Source: Mycobacterium sp. ST-F2 (GTDB lineage: Bacteria; Actinomycetota; Actinomycetes; Mycobacteriales; Mycobacteriaceae). From it: a stretch of 64,000 nucleotides of DNA. Each line of letters opens with the position of its first letter. Positions within the stretch are counted from its first letter, which is position 1. The stretch is taken from positions 1 through 64,000 of the forward strand of contig NZ_JMHT01000034.1 in assembly GCF_001905655.1 (NCBI RefSeq). Direction: 5' to 3'. The notes beneath the pieces were generated by a model, which was not told the DNA's origin, did not search any database, and saw nothing but the letters and a program-made list of their open reading frames with translations. The translations under genes were made by a program, and so were the position numbers. Of this stretch, positions 54,498 through 62,545 are shown in pieces.

Positions 54498-55661
54498 GTG
54501 AGCACCGAAACCGCGGGGGTTCGCGAGATCGATACCGGCGCACTGCCGGACCGCTTTGCCCGTGGGTGGCACTGCGTGGGTCCTGTGAAGAACTTCCTGG
54601 ACGGCAAGCCGCACTCGTTCGAGGCATTCGGCACCAAATTGGTGGTGTTCGCAGACTCGAACGGTGACCTGAAGATCCTGGACGGCTACTGCCGGCACAT
54701 GGGCGGCGACCTGTCCCAGGGCACCATCAAGGGCGACGCCGTCGCGTGCCCGTTCCACGACTGGCGCTGGGGCGGCGACGGCAAGTGCCAGCTGGTGCCC
54801 TACGCCAAGCGCACCCCGCGCCTGGCCCGCACCCGCGCCTGGCACACCGACGTCCGCGGCGGCCTGCTGTTCGTCTGGCACGACCACGAGGGCAACCCGC
54901 CGCAGGAAGAAGTGCGGATCCCCGAGATCCCCGAATTCCACAGCGACGATTGGACCGACTGGCAGTGGAACTCGCTGCTGATCGAGGGCAGCAACTGCCG
55001 CGAGATCATCGACAACGTCACTGACATGGCGCACTTCTTCTACATCCACTACGGCCTGCCGACGTACTTCAAGAACGTCTTCGAGGGGCACATCGCCAGC
55101 CAGTACCTGCACAACGTGGGCCGGCCGGACATCGGTGGCATGGGCACCCAGTACGGCGAGGCGCACCTGGACTCGGAGGCCTCTTACTTCGGGCCGTCGT
55201 TCATGATCAACTGGCTGCACAACAACTACAGCGGCTACAAGGCCGAGTCGATCCTGATCAACTGCCACTACCCGGTCAGCCAGGACGCGTTCGTGCTGCA
55301 GTGGGGCGTCATCGTCGAGAAGCCCAAGGGCATGGACGAGAAGACCACCCAGAAGCTGGCCGACGCCATGACCGACGGTGTCAGCAAGGGCTTCATGCAG
55401 GACGTCGAGATCTGGAAGCACAAGACCCGCATCGACAACCCGCTGCTGGTCGAGGAAGACGGCGCTGTCTACCAGATGCGCCGTTGGTACCAGCAGTTCT
55501 ACGTCGACGTCGCCGACATCACGCCCGACATGACCGACCGCTTCGAGCTGGAGATCGACACCACGGCCGCCAACGAGAAGTGGCAGGGCGAGGTCGCCGA
55601 GAACCTGCGCTTGCAGGCTGAAGCCAAGTCGTCCGAAAAAGAATCAGCGCAGTCCTCCTAA
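54498..55661 (+). CDS. kshA: KshA, oxygenase of 3-ketosteroid 9-alpha-hydroxylase
   Basis: 387 residues. The Rieske centre is Cys65-x-His67 and Cys84-x2-His87. The mononuclear iron site lies in DNVTDMAHFFYIHYG (His179, His184). With reductase KshB (not here) it hydroxylates C9 of androstadienedione-type 3-ketosteroids, which opens ring B and is essential for sterol ring degradation. RBS GGGAGG precedes the ATG. It is coupled to the next gene by TAATG. Confidence 0.95.
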   Translation: MSTETAGVREIDTGALPDRFARGWHCVGPVKNFLDGKPHSFEAFGTKLVVFADSNGDLKILDGYCRHMGGDLSQGTIKGDAVACPFHDWRWGGDGKCQLVPYAKRTPRLARTRAWHTDVRGGLLFVWHDHEGNPPQEEVRIPEIPEFHSDDWTDWQWNSLLIEGSNCREIIDNVTDMAHFFYIHYGLPTYFKNVFEGHIASQYLHNVGRPDIGGMGTQYGEAHLDSEASYFGPSFMINWLHNNYSGYKAESILINCHYPVSQDAFVLQWGVIVEKPKGMDEKTTQKLADAMTDGVSKGFMQDVEIWKHKTRIDNPLLVEEDGAVYQMRRWYQQFYVDVADITPDMTDRFELEIDTTAANEKWQGEVAENLRLQAEAKSSEKESAQSS

Positions 55662-56161
55662 TGACTGCAAACGACGAACGGGATCAGGCTCGGAGCCCAT
55701 TTGTCGGCACCGCCGACGAAGCCGAGAGCCTGGCCCGTTCGATGCTGCAGTTGATGGGGCATGGCGATGACGATGACCACGCGCATGCCCCATCCGATTC
55801 GCCGGCCCACGGATCCTGGTCCAAGGCACCGGATTTCGCCGACGACCCGGCGCGCCTGGCGGCGGTCCGGGAGGCCACCGCGGCCGACCGCCGGCGGTAC
55901 CTGACCTCCGGACTGGTTCCGGTGGACTGCCGGTTCTGCCACTCGACGGTGGCCGTCAAGAAGCTGGGGCCCGAACACACTGCGGTGCAGTGGAATTCGG
56001 AGGCGACGCAGCGGTGCGCGTTTTTCAGCGAGATCCGTGCCGAAGGCGGCGACCCCAGCCGCAGCAGATCGTGCCCGAAGATGTCCGACAGCATCAGGCA
56101 TGCGGTCGCCGAGGGGTGCCTGGAGGAATTCTCCACCGCCCCCTCACCCGGTGACGGCTGA
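55661..56161 (+). CDS. Conserved protein of unknown function downstream of kshA (Rv3527-like)
   Basis: 166 residues. The N-terminal half is acidic and His-rich (GHGDDDDHAHA). The C-terminal half has CRFC and two further cysteines (QRCAFF, RSCPKM), which could bind a metal. The same small gene follows kshA in M. tuberculosis. The coupling suggests a role with KshA, perhaps in cluster assembly or electron transfer; this is a guess. It converges on the methyltransferase gene with two bases between stops. Confidence 0.75.
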   Translation: MTANDERDQARSPFVGTADEAESLARSMLQLMGHGDDDDHAHAPSDSPAHGSWSKAPDFADDPARLAAVREATAADRRRYLTSGLVPVDCRFCHSTVAVKKLGPEHTAVQWNSEATQRCAFFSEIRAEGGDPSRSRSCPKMSDSIRHAVAEGCLEEFSTAPSPGDG

Positions 56162-56163
56162 GT

Positions 56164-56997
56164 TCAGTCCTTTACCAGGTCGTAGATGCGGTAGAAGATG
56201 TCGCCGCGCTCGACCTGCTGGTACAGCCGTGCACCCTGGACGCCCGCGATGTCCTTCGCGACGCCGCGCAGGAGCCTTGGTGTGTGTCGCTGGATCAGGT
56301 CCGTGTGCCGGACGGAGTTCTTCTCCAGACCGCGCAGCACCTCGTGCTCGATGGACCGCTGCGACACCTCGCGCAGCGGGCCGGCCGCCAGATCGGCCTC
56401 CCACTTCTCCAGGTGCCCGCCGCCGGAGCCGCGCAGGTCCGCATACAGGAAGTGGCCGCCGGGCCGCAGCACCCGCGCGACCTCGCGGAGGAACAGCGGA
56501 AAATGGGGGTACAGGTGGGCGGCCTCGACGTTGATGACGGCGTCGAACGACTCGTCCGGGAACGGCAGCTTCTCCGCGTCACCGTGCACGAACTTCAGGT
56601 TGGGCAGCTGGTGGTGCTTGCGGCAGTACTCGATGCCCGCGGGGTTGAGGTCCAGCCCCGTGTACGACGCCGGCTTCATGTACCGGGTGATGTACGACGC
56701 CGCACCACCGTGGCCACAGCTGACCTCGAGGACGTCTTTCCCGGCCAGGTCGATCTGGTCGGCCGTGCGGTGATAGAGCTGGATGGAGTAGCGATCGATC
56801 TCGTCGACGCTCTCCAGCGCGATCCCCATCGGGGGATCCTCTTCGTATCCCCAGTTGAGGAAATGGGCCTGATCGTCACCGAGGAACTTGGTGAGAATCC
56901 GGTAGCCATAGCTGGACACCAGTTTGCCCATGTGGCGGTGGGTCATGCCGACCGCCGCCATCATGGGGTCAAACTTCCGACGTGATGTATCGACCAT
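56164..56997 (-). CDS. Methyltransferase of the phthiotriol/fatty-acid O-methyltransferase group
   Basis: 277 residues from ATG 56997, which has AAAGAG at good spacing; starts at 57003 or 57063 are possible. NWGYEEDPPMGIALESVDEIDRYSIQLYHRTADQIDLAGKDVLEVSCGHGGAASYI is very like Rv2952, the methyltransferase of phthiocerol lipids, and mycobacterial fatty-acid O-methyltransferases. SAM motif VLEVSCGHGG; ENLPF-type motif EKLPFPDESFDAV. It is last in the minus-strand operon after the sulfotransferase, so the substrate may be a sterol-derived or lipid alcohol or acid. Confidence 0.83.
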   Translation of the reverse strand: MVDTSRRKFDPMMAAVGMTHRHMGKLVSSYGYRILTKFLGDDQAHFLNWGYEEDPPMGIALESVDEIDRYSIQLYHRTADQIDLAGKDVLEVSCGHGGAASYITRYMKPASYTGLDLNPAGIEYCRKHHQLPNLKFVHGDAEKLPFPDESFDAVINVEAAHLYPHFPLFLREVARVLRPGGHFLYADLRGSGGGHLEKWEADLAAGPLREVSQRSIEHEVLRGLEKNSVRHTDLIQRHTPRLLRGVAKDIAGVQGARLYQQVERGDIFYRIYDLVKD

Positions 56998-57094
56998 GAG
57001 CATGGACTCTTTCACAGCATCAGCGTCAATATCAGGGGATTTCCGGTATTCCCACCCACGCACTGTTCGTTAGCTGAGCAAAGAAAACAGCAGG

Positions 57095-58237
57095 TTACAG
57101 GTTTGCGAAACGTTCCTTGACCTGTTCCTCGGTCAGCCCGTAATCGGACAGCGAGTAGGTGTGCTTCGGCGCCCGCGGGCCCTGCTGAGTCTGGGCGTGG
57201 CTCTCGGTCATGGCCTGCCGCGCGGCGTCGGTGAACTCGATGTCGAACGTGCGGTAGATGCCCTCGACGGCGCCGACGGGGTCCTTGATGAACTCGAAGT
57301 AGTCGACGTCGCAGAACTGCTTGGGATCATGCTTGGCCCGCTCGGCGTCGAACAGCTCGAGCCCGCGCGACCAGGTTTCGAGCGCATCTTCACCGATCAC
57401 CTTGCCGGTGAAGGTGTTCGACCAGCCGGCCGTGGTGTGCTGCGCGAGCGAGCACATCGACGCCATGATGGTCTCGGCCGGCCGGTGGCACTGCACGACG
57501 AGCGCATCCGGATAGACCTTGAGCAGCGCCTCCAGCGCGAACAGGTGGCTGGGGTTCTTGAGCACCCAACGCTTTTCGGGCTCGTTCAAGCCGATCAGCT
57601 GCAGGTTCTTGCGGTGCCGCTGGTAGGACTTGGTCCAATCCTGCTGAGCCAGCCACTTGGCGTACGACGGCACGTGCGCCAGCGTCTCGTAGGACACCGA
57701 GTGCAGCGACTGACGCAGCAGCTGCCAGCATTCCTCGACCTCGTCGGCCGTCATGAAGTGCAGGCCGGTGTAGTCGGGGTTCTCCTCGTGCGCCTGCTTG
57801 AACCGGGCGTCGAGCGCACTGAAAACCGGGTTGTCCGGCCAGGTTTCGCGCGGCGGCCGCGGCTGCGGGAACTCGGCGAGCCACATCTCCAGGCCCTGGT
57901 GCCGCGGGTCGGCCGTCAGGAGCCGGTGGATCACCGTGGTTCCGGTGCGCGGCAGGCCCGTGACGAAGATGGGCCGCTCGATCGGTACGTCGGCGTGCTG
58001 TGGGTACTGCTTGAACGCGGCGTTGGACACCAGGCGGGCCACCAGCGCGTTGCGGGTGAAGAACCGCTGCATCTTGCTGCCGAGCTCGGTGAGGTCGGCC
58101 TCCCGCTGGTACGAATCCAGCAGCACGCCAAGGGCTTCCAGGTAGTTGTCGTCGTCGCCGCCGAAGTCCTCCAGGCCACAGGCCTTGACGGCCGAGGCGT
58201 GCAGGTCCTCGACGGTGCCGACGTTGGTGCGCGTCAT
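57095..58237 (-). CDS. PAPS-dependent sulfotransferase-like protein (Rv3529c-like)
   Basis: 380 residues. PIFVTGLPRTGTTVIHRLLTADPRHQGLEMWLAEFPQP holds the 5'-phosphosulfate loop, and LLKVYPDALVVQCHRPAETIMASMCSLAQHT the 3'-phosphate part. Bacterial members act on lipids or sterol-like molecules. It overlaps the upstream SDR stop by ATGA, so it is translated together with it. The function in the KstR-type cluster is not known. Confidence 0.85.
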   Translation of the reverse strand: MTRTNVGTVEDLHASAVKACGLEDFGGDDDNYLEALGVLLDSYQREADLTELGSKMQRFFTRNALVARLVSNAAFKQYPQHADVPIERPIFVTGLPRTGTTVIHRLLTADPRHQGLEMWLAEFPQPRPPRETWPDNPVFSALDARFKQAHEENPDYTGLHFMTADEVEECWQLLRQSLHSVSYETLAHVPSYAKWLAQQDWTKSYQRHRKNLQLIGLNEPEKRWVLKNPSHLFALEALLKVYPDALVVQCHRPAETIMASMCSLAQHTTAGWSNTFTGKVIGEDALETWSRGLELFDAERAKHDPKQFCDVDYFEFIKDPVGAVEGIYRTFDIEFTDAARQAMTESHAQTQQGPRAPKHTYSLSDYGLTEEQVKERFANL

Positions 58238-59016
58238 GCCTTGTACTCCCCGCAGTTGACGTCGAGCGACTGTCCGGTGATGCCACTGGACAGGTCGCTG
58301 GCCAGGAACAGGATGGCAGAGGCCACCTCATCCTCGGTCGGTAGCCGCTTGAGGTCGGAGCCGGCGGCCGAGGCCGCATAGATCTGCTCGACGGTGGTGC
58401 CGTACTTCTGCGCCTGATGACCGAAGTAGCCCTCCAGCGTTTCGCCCCAGATGTAGCCCGGCATCACCGAGTTCACCCGGATGCCCTTCTCGCCCAGCTC
58501 GGTCGAGAGGGTCTGCGACATGGCCAGCAGCGCCGACTTGGCCATCTTGTAGGCGCCGTACTTGGCCTGCGAATGGCGCACGACCATCGAATTGACGTTC
58601 ACCACAGCGCCTTTGGCGGCCTCTAGTGCCGGGGTGAAGCCCTGCGTCATCCGCAGCGCGCCGAACACCGTCAGCTCGATGGCATCCCGCATGTGCTCGA
58701 ACGTCGTGTTCGCGAAGGGCTTCATCGACGGCACCCGGAACGCGTTGTTGATCAACACGTCCGCCTTGCCGAACTCCGCCGTGGTGCGGGCCACCACGTT
58801 GGCGACCTGCTCCTCGTCGGTGATGTCGGCGCCCACCACCAGTGCGCGACGGCCCAGTGCCGTCACCTCCTTGGCGACGACCTCGAGCCGCTCCACCGTA
58901 CGGGCGACCAGCACCAGGTCGGCGCCGTTCTCCGCACATCGGCGCGCCAGCGTCGTCCCGAGCCCGGGCCCGACGCCGCTGATCACCACCACCTTGCTCG
59001 TCAGCAGTCCGCTCAC
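58234..59016 (-). CDS. Short-chain dehydrogenase/reductase (Rv3530c-like)
   Basis: 260 residues from a GTG two bases after the preceding stop. SGVGPGLGTTLA is an unusual glycine motif (GVGPGLG for GASSGIG). NNAF replaces NNAG; catalytic Ser is in NVNSMVVRHSQ and Tyr/Lys in YGAYKMAK. GITGQSLDVNCGEY is the C-terminal segment. It fits Rv3530c by place. The substrate is unknown; a hydroxylated sterol intermediate is plausible. Confidence 0.86.
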   Translation of the reverse strand: MSGLLTSKVVVISGVGPGLGTTLARRCAENGADLVLVARTVERLEVVAKEVTALGRRALVVGADITDEEQVANVVARTTAEFGKADVLINNAFRVPSMKPFANTTFEHMRDAIELTVFGALRMTQGFTPALEAAKGAVVNVNSMVVRHSQAKYGAYKMAKSALLAMSQTLSTELGEKGIRVNSVMPGYIWGETLEGYFGHQAQKYGTTVEQIYAASAAGSDLKRLPTEDEVASAILFLASDLSSGITGQSLDVNCGEYKA

Positions 59017-59018
59017 GG

Positions 59019-60146
59019 TCAGCCCACCATCCTCTCGCCAATAAGCTTCTGCCGCAGCGCGATCCGCGCGCGCCAATCTTCGTCGGAAATCTTGTTGCTC
59101 TCGTAGAACGGCAGCTTCGCCGCCACCTCGTCGAGGCTCACCACCTCGCACGTCGGGCCGTCCTCGGCCGTCAGCTCGCGGGATACCCGCTGCCAGCGGA
59201 ACTGCAGGTAGCCCTTGGCATGGCCCAGCGTCTCGCACCAGTTGGTCACGCCAGGGTTGTTCTCGGACACCACGATCCGGATCTTGCCGTCCGGATCCGC
59301 CTGCGCCTGGGTGCCGTTCAGCGACGTCTGGTGGTTGATGTAGTCGAGCGAGATGTACCAGAGGCTGCCCAGCTGGAAGCCCAGGTACGGCGCATCCGAC
59401 ACCGGCAGCGTGATGACCATGGCCTGGTCCGGCGTCATGTCGTAGTGCCCGACGGACGAGTACTGCGTGGCCAGGCCGCCCGGCGTCAGTCGCGGCGCGG
59501 TCAGGGTGTTGACCGGCAGGTTGTCGTAGAACCACTTCGGGAACTGCAGCCAGGTCTTGACCCGCTGCACCAGCTGCTTGCCGGCGACGGCGTAGCGCTT
59601 CTCGATCAGCTCGCGGGTCAACGGCTCCGGTGCGGTGCCCGCGGTGTCGGTGCGGGAGATCGCGAACGTGCCGCGCTGTGCCGACCAGTCGTTGTAGACC
59701 TCGCGGATCACCAACTGCGCCGGGGTGGCCGGCGTGAACCGCCACTCGAACGTGCCGTCCTCGGCGATGTCGAGCTTGCGGTCGTCGAACGCCGTCTCGC
59801 TGTCCGGCACGTTGGCGTCGGTGTACTCACCGCCGAGCAGCTGGAAGCTGACGTCGGTGGTGGTGCCGCGACGCCCGGTGACGACGTACTCGTGGCCCGG
59901 CTGCACGCGGGTGCCGAAGTACATGGTGTCGGGGTTGTCGAGGCCCATCTTCTCGAACGGGCCGGTGCCGCTGTGCAGGAACGGGTGGTCCTTGTCGAAG
60001 TCGAAGGCGACGTGCGTGCACGACGCGATACAACCGGCGAGGTACTGCAGGCCTTCGAGCAGGTCGGCCTCGGTTTCGATGAACGGCGCCGCGGCGACGA
60101 GGCGCTCCGCCTCGGCGACGGCGTCGACGAACGACTGCGAAAACAT
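59019..60146 (-). CDS. Conserved KstR-regulon protein of unknown function (Rv3531c-like)
   Basis: 375 residues from the ATG at 60146. It is soluble and rich in beta structure: DNPDTMYFGTRVQPGHEYVVTGRRGTTTDVSFQLLGGEY in the first half, and DQAMVITLPVSDAPYLGFQLGSLWYISLDYINHQTSLNG in the second resembles DUF1214-type segments. It is the first gene of the operon with the SDR, sulfotransferase and methyltransferase. Its promoter holds both a KstR site and IclR-type sites. Confidence 0.82.
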   Translation of the reverse strand: MFSQSFVDAVAEAERLVAAAPFIETEADLLEGLQYLAGCIASCTHVAFDFDKDHPFLHSGTGPFEKMGLDNPDTMYFGTRVQPGHEYVVTGRRGTTTDVSFQLLGGEYTDANVPDSETAFDDRKLDIAEDGTFEWRFTPATPAQLVIREVYNDWSAQRGTFAISRTDTAGTAPEPLTRELIEKRYAVAGKQLVQRVKTWLQFPKWFYDNLPVNTLTAPRLTPGGLATQYSSVGHYDMTPDQAMVITLPVSDAPYLGFQLGSLWYISLDYINHQTSLNGTQAQADPDGKIRIVVSENNPGVTNWCETLGHAKGYLQFRWQRVSRELTAEDGPTCEVVSLDEVAAKLPFYESNKISDEDWRARIALRQKLIGERMVG

Positions 60147-60161
60147 TCGGTGGCACCCTTC

Positions 60162-60179
60162 CGTTCCAATATTGGAACG
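60162..60179. promoter_or_regulatory. Perfect 18-base palindrome, IclR-type operator 1
   Basis: CGTTCCAATATTGGAACG is a perfect palindrome 15 bases before the start of the Rv3531c-like gene. It resembles the site at 60270 and is the likely target of the divergent IclR regulator. Confidence 0.7.
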
Positions 60180-60205
60180 CATCGGTAGATATTCCGACTG
60201 AAGAG

Positions 60206-60219
60206 TAGAACGCGTTGCA
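60206..60219. promoter_or_regulatory. KstR operator before the Rv3531c-like operon
   Basis: TAGAACGCGTTGCA matches the KstR consensus exactly and lies between the two IclR-type palindromes. Confidence 0.75.
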
Positions 60220-60269
60220 GTCGTCGTCAATGCCGCGCAGCTCAGCCGGGGTGGCAGAACCCCCGACGG

Positions 60270-60287
60270 CGGTCCATATTTGGACCG
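60270..60287. promoter_or_regulatory. IclR-type operator 2, before the iclR gene
   Basis: CGGTCCA-TATT-TGGACCG has perfect 7-base arms. It shares the TCCA...TGGA core and spacing with operator 1 and ends 19 bases before the iclR start, as expected for autoregulation. Confidence 0.68.
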
Positions 60288-60306
60288 CTGTCGTACATTG
60301 CTTGCC

Positions 60307-61197
60307 ATGACGGACACCGGTCGCGCGTCGCCGCCCACCGCCCGCGTCGTCGCGGTGCTCGATTTCCTGGCCCGGCACCCCCACGAGCAGTTCGGGCTGT
60401 CCGAGTTGGCGCGCCGGCTCGACCTCAGCAAGCCCACGTGCCTGGGCATCGTCACCACCCTCGCCGAAGCCGGGTACCTGGTGCGCGATGCCGCAGAGAA
60501 GACCTACCGGCTGGGCCCGCGGTTGATCACGCTGGGCCACACCGCGCAGGAGTCCATGCGCATCAGCCCGGCCGCGCGAGCGGAACTGCGCCGGCTGTCA
60601 GAGGCGTTCAACGCCACGGCGGCGCTGTCGGCGGTGATCGACGATCGCATCACGCTGCTGGAACTCGTTGCGCCGCCGGGGAGTCCGGAGCCGGTGCAGG
60701 TCGGGCAGAGCTATCCGTTCGCCCCGCCCGTCGGGCTCATGTTCGTGCTGTGGGACGAGCGCGCCGTGCGCGACTGGCTGGCCAAGGAGCCCACCATTCC
60801 GCTGCGCACCGACAGTGCTCGACTGGAGCGCGTCATCGCCGAGTGCCGCGAATCGGGCTATCTCGTCGAACGGCTGACGCCCGGCGGCCGCCGGCTGTAC
60901 GCCATGATGGCGGGCATGTCGAGCAACCTGCCCGACGAATTGCGGGTCCTGCTCGGCGAACTCGTCTCCGATATCGGTGAGCGCGTGTACCTGCCCAGCG
61001 AGTCCAGCGGCCGGTCCAAGCACGACATCAGCGTCATCGCCGCGCCGGTGTTCGACCATCATCAACGTCAGGTGATGGTGCTGTCACTGCAGATCGGCCA
61101 CGCCCTCACCGATGCGGAGATCACCAAGCGGGCACGTGGACTGGTCGCCGCAGCTGCGACGCTGACGGCGCAGCTGGGCGGGTCGCAGCCCGGCTAG
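60307..61197 (+). CDS. IclR-family transcriptional regulator, divergent from the Rv3531c-like operon
   Basis: 296 residues from ATG 60307. The winged helix lies near 15-75 (FGLSELARRLDLSKPTCLGIVTTLAEAGYLVRD), and the effector domain follows (FAPPVGLMFVLWDERAVRDWLAKE, RESGYLVERLTPGGRRLYAM). Two matching palindromes in the divergent promoter are its likely sites. It may add control by a late sterol metabolite to an operon that KstR also governs. Its stop shares CTAG with the converging haemophore-like gene. Confidence 0.88.
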   Translation: MTDTGRASPPTARVVAVLDFLARHPHEQFGLSELARRLDLSKPTCLGIVTTLAEAGYLVRDAAEKTYRLGPRLITLGHTAQESMRISPAARAELRRLSEAFNATAALSAVIDDRITLLELVAPPGSPEPVQVGQSYPFAPPVGLMFVLWDERAVRDWLAKEPTIPLRTDSARLERVIAECRESGYLVERLTPGGRRLYAMMAGMSSNLPDELRVLLGELVSDIGERVYLPSESSGRSKHDISVIAAPVFDHHQRQVMVLSLQIGHALTDAEITKRARGLVAAAATLTAQLGGSQPG

Positions 61198-61724
61198 ACG
61201 CCGTTCAGCACTGCCAGGGCGTCGGTCGGCGCGACCTGCAGGCCGCAGCGGTCCTTGTAGGCGGCCAGCGGAGCCTGGATGCCGCGCAGCGCGTCGGCCT
61301 CGTCGGGGTGGGCCTTGAAGTAGCTGTCGAACTGGCTCATGGCGGCGAATGCCGACTGCCGGGTGGCGTCGAGCAGCGCCGCGTCGGCATCCGGGTGCGC
61401 GGCGAAGTAGTCCGAGAGCTGCAGGGTCACCGTGCTGATGGTCTTGGACAGCGTCGCGGTGCTGCAGTCGGCGACGGTGGCGGCCGGCGCCACCGTGGTG
61501 GTCGTGGTGGTCGACGGCGCCGTGGTCGACGTGGTCGGCGTAGCCGAGGTGGTCGGGGTCGCGGCGGTGGTCGCCGTCGTGGTCGGCGACGCGGTGGCCG
61601 AGGTGGTCGGCGATGTCGGGCTCACCGGATCAGCGTGCACCTGGGGCGTGGCAATCGCGGCGCAGGCAGCGCCCAGAGCGATGAATCCGAGAGTGGAACG
61701 GCCGAACGTCACGGCACGAGTCAT
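61194..61724 (-). CDS. Haemophore-like exported haem-binding protein with Thr-rich linker
   Basis: 176 residues. A signal peptide (to about VHA, residue 31) is followed by a long Thr/Ala/Pro/Ser low-complexity linker to about residue 85. Then comes a small helical domain with two cysteines (VADCSTAT and KDRCGLQ) and HPDADAALLDATRQSAFAAMSQFDSYFKAHPDEADALRGIQAPLAAYK, the pattern of the mycobacterial haemophore family (Rv0203 type). It probably binds haem outside the cell. The linker may tether it in the cell wall. Confidence 0.8.
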   Translation of the reverse strand: MTRAVTFGRSTLGFIALGAACAAIATPQVHADPVSPTSPTTSATASPTTTATTAATPTTSATPTTSTTAPSTTTTTTVAPAATVADCSTATLSKTISTVTLQLSDYFAAHPDADAALLDATRQSAFAAMSQFDSYFKAHPDEADALRGIQAPLAAYKDRCGLQVAPTDALAVLNGV

Positions 61725-61889
61725 GGAGTCCTCCTTGGTCCTGGCCGCATCGGTCTTCCCCGGCCTCTGGGGGTAATTTCGCTCGCCACGGTGCTGCTGT
61801 TACACAAGCGACCGAAGTTGCAGGTCAGCACGGTTGGAAGCGGCAAATATTCACTTTCGTGAATTAGCTCGGCTGTGTTGGTATTGGGC

Positions 61890-62540
61890 ATGCGCCCTTC
61901 GCCCTGGTCACTGGCGGACCTGGAGGTGATCACCCCGGTTCTGCGGCTGTGCCACGTCACCGAGGGCCTGGCCGACGAACTTGCCCGCCTGGCCGCCGAA
62001 GGCATCCACGATCCGGCCGCGATGCCGTTCGCGGTCCCGTGGACCGACGCGGTCCCTCCCGAGCTGGAGCGCAACACCGTGCAGTACTTCCGGCAGACCC
62101 GCGCCGAGGTCTCGACGGAGCATTGGGACGTGCCGATGGCCGTCATCGCCGGTGACGACGCCGTCGGCGTGTGCGCCGTGACTGCCGACGGCTTCCCCAC
62201 CCGCCGGACCGTGTCCACCGGGTCCTGGCTGGGCCGTCGCCATCAGGGCCGCGGCCTCGGCCGGGAGATGCGGGCGGCAGCGCTGCACCTGATCTTCGCT
62301 GGGTTCGACGCCGACCTGGCGCGTACCGCGGCCTGGCACGACAACGCGGCGTCGCTCGGTGTCACGCGGTCACTACCCTATGCGCAGACGGGATCGTCCC
62401 GGCAGTCACGGCGTGGTGTGCTCGACACCATGCTGGAGTTCACCATGACCCGCGGGCAGTGGGACACGATGCGCCGCAACGATATCCACCTGCGTGGCGT
62501 CAACGCGGTGGTCGATCAACTAGGCCTGCGCCGGCCGTAG
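61890..62540 (+). CDS. GNAT-family N-acetyltransferase (RimJ/RimL type)
   Basis: 216 residues from ATG 61890 (MRPSPWSLADLEV); a GTG at 61875 would add five. The acetyl-CoA loop is GSWLGRRHQGRGLGREMRAAALHLIF, and AWHDNAASLGVTRSLPY is the usual following segment. The substrate may be a protein N-terminus or a small amine; this is not determined. The 150-base gap before it has only a weak inverted repeat (ATTCAC-TTTC-GTGAAT, 61849-61864). Confidence 0.82.
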   Translation: MRPSPWSLADLEVITPVLRLCHVTEGLADELARLAAEGIHDPAAMPFAVPWTDAVPPELERNTVQYFRQTRAEVSTEHWDVPMAVIAGDDAVGVCAVTADGFPTRRTVSTGSWLGRRHQGRGLGREMRAAALHLIFAGFDADLARTAAWHDNAASLGVTRSLPYAQTGSSRQSRRGVLDTMLEFTMTRGQWDTMRRNDIHLRGVNAVVDQLGLRRP

Positions 62541-62545
62541 CCGAC

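Noticed and set aside
61308..61862. Gly/Arg-rich plus-strand frame
   Set aside because: It is the complement of the Thr/Ala/Ser-rich linker of the haemophore-like gene, not a real glycine-rich protein.
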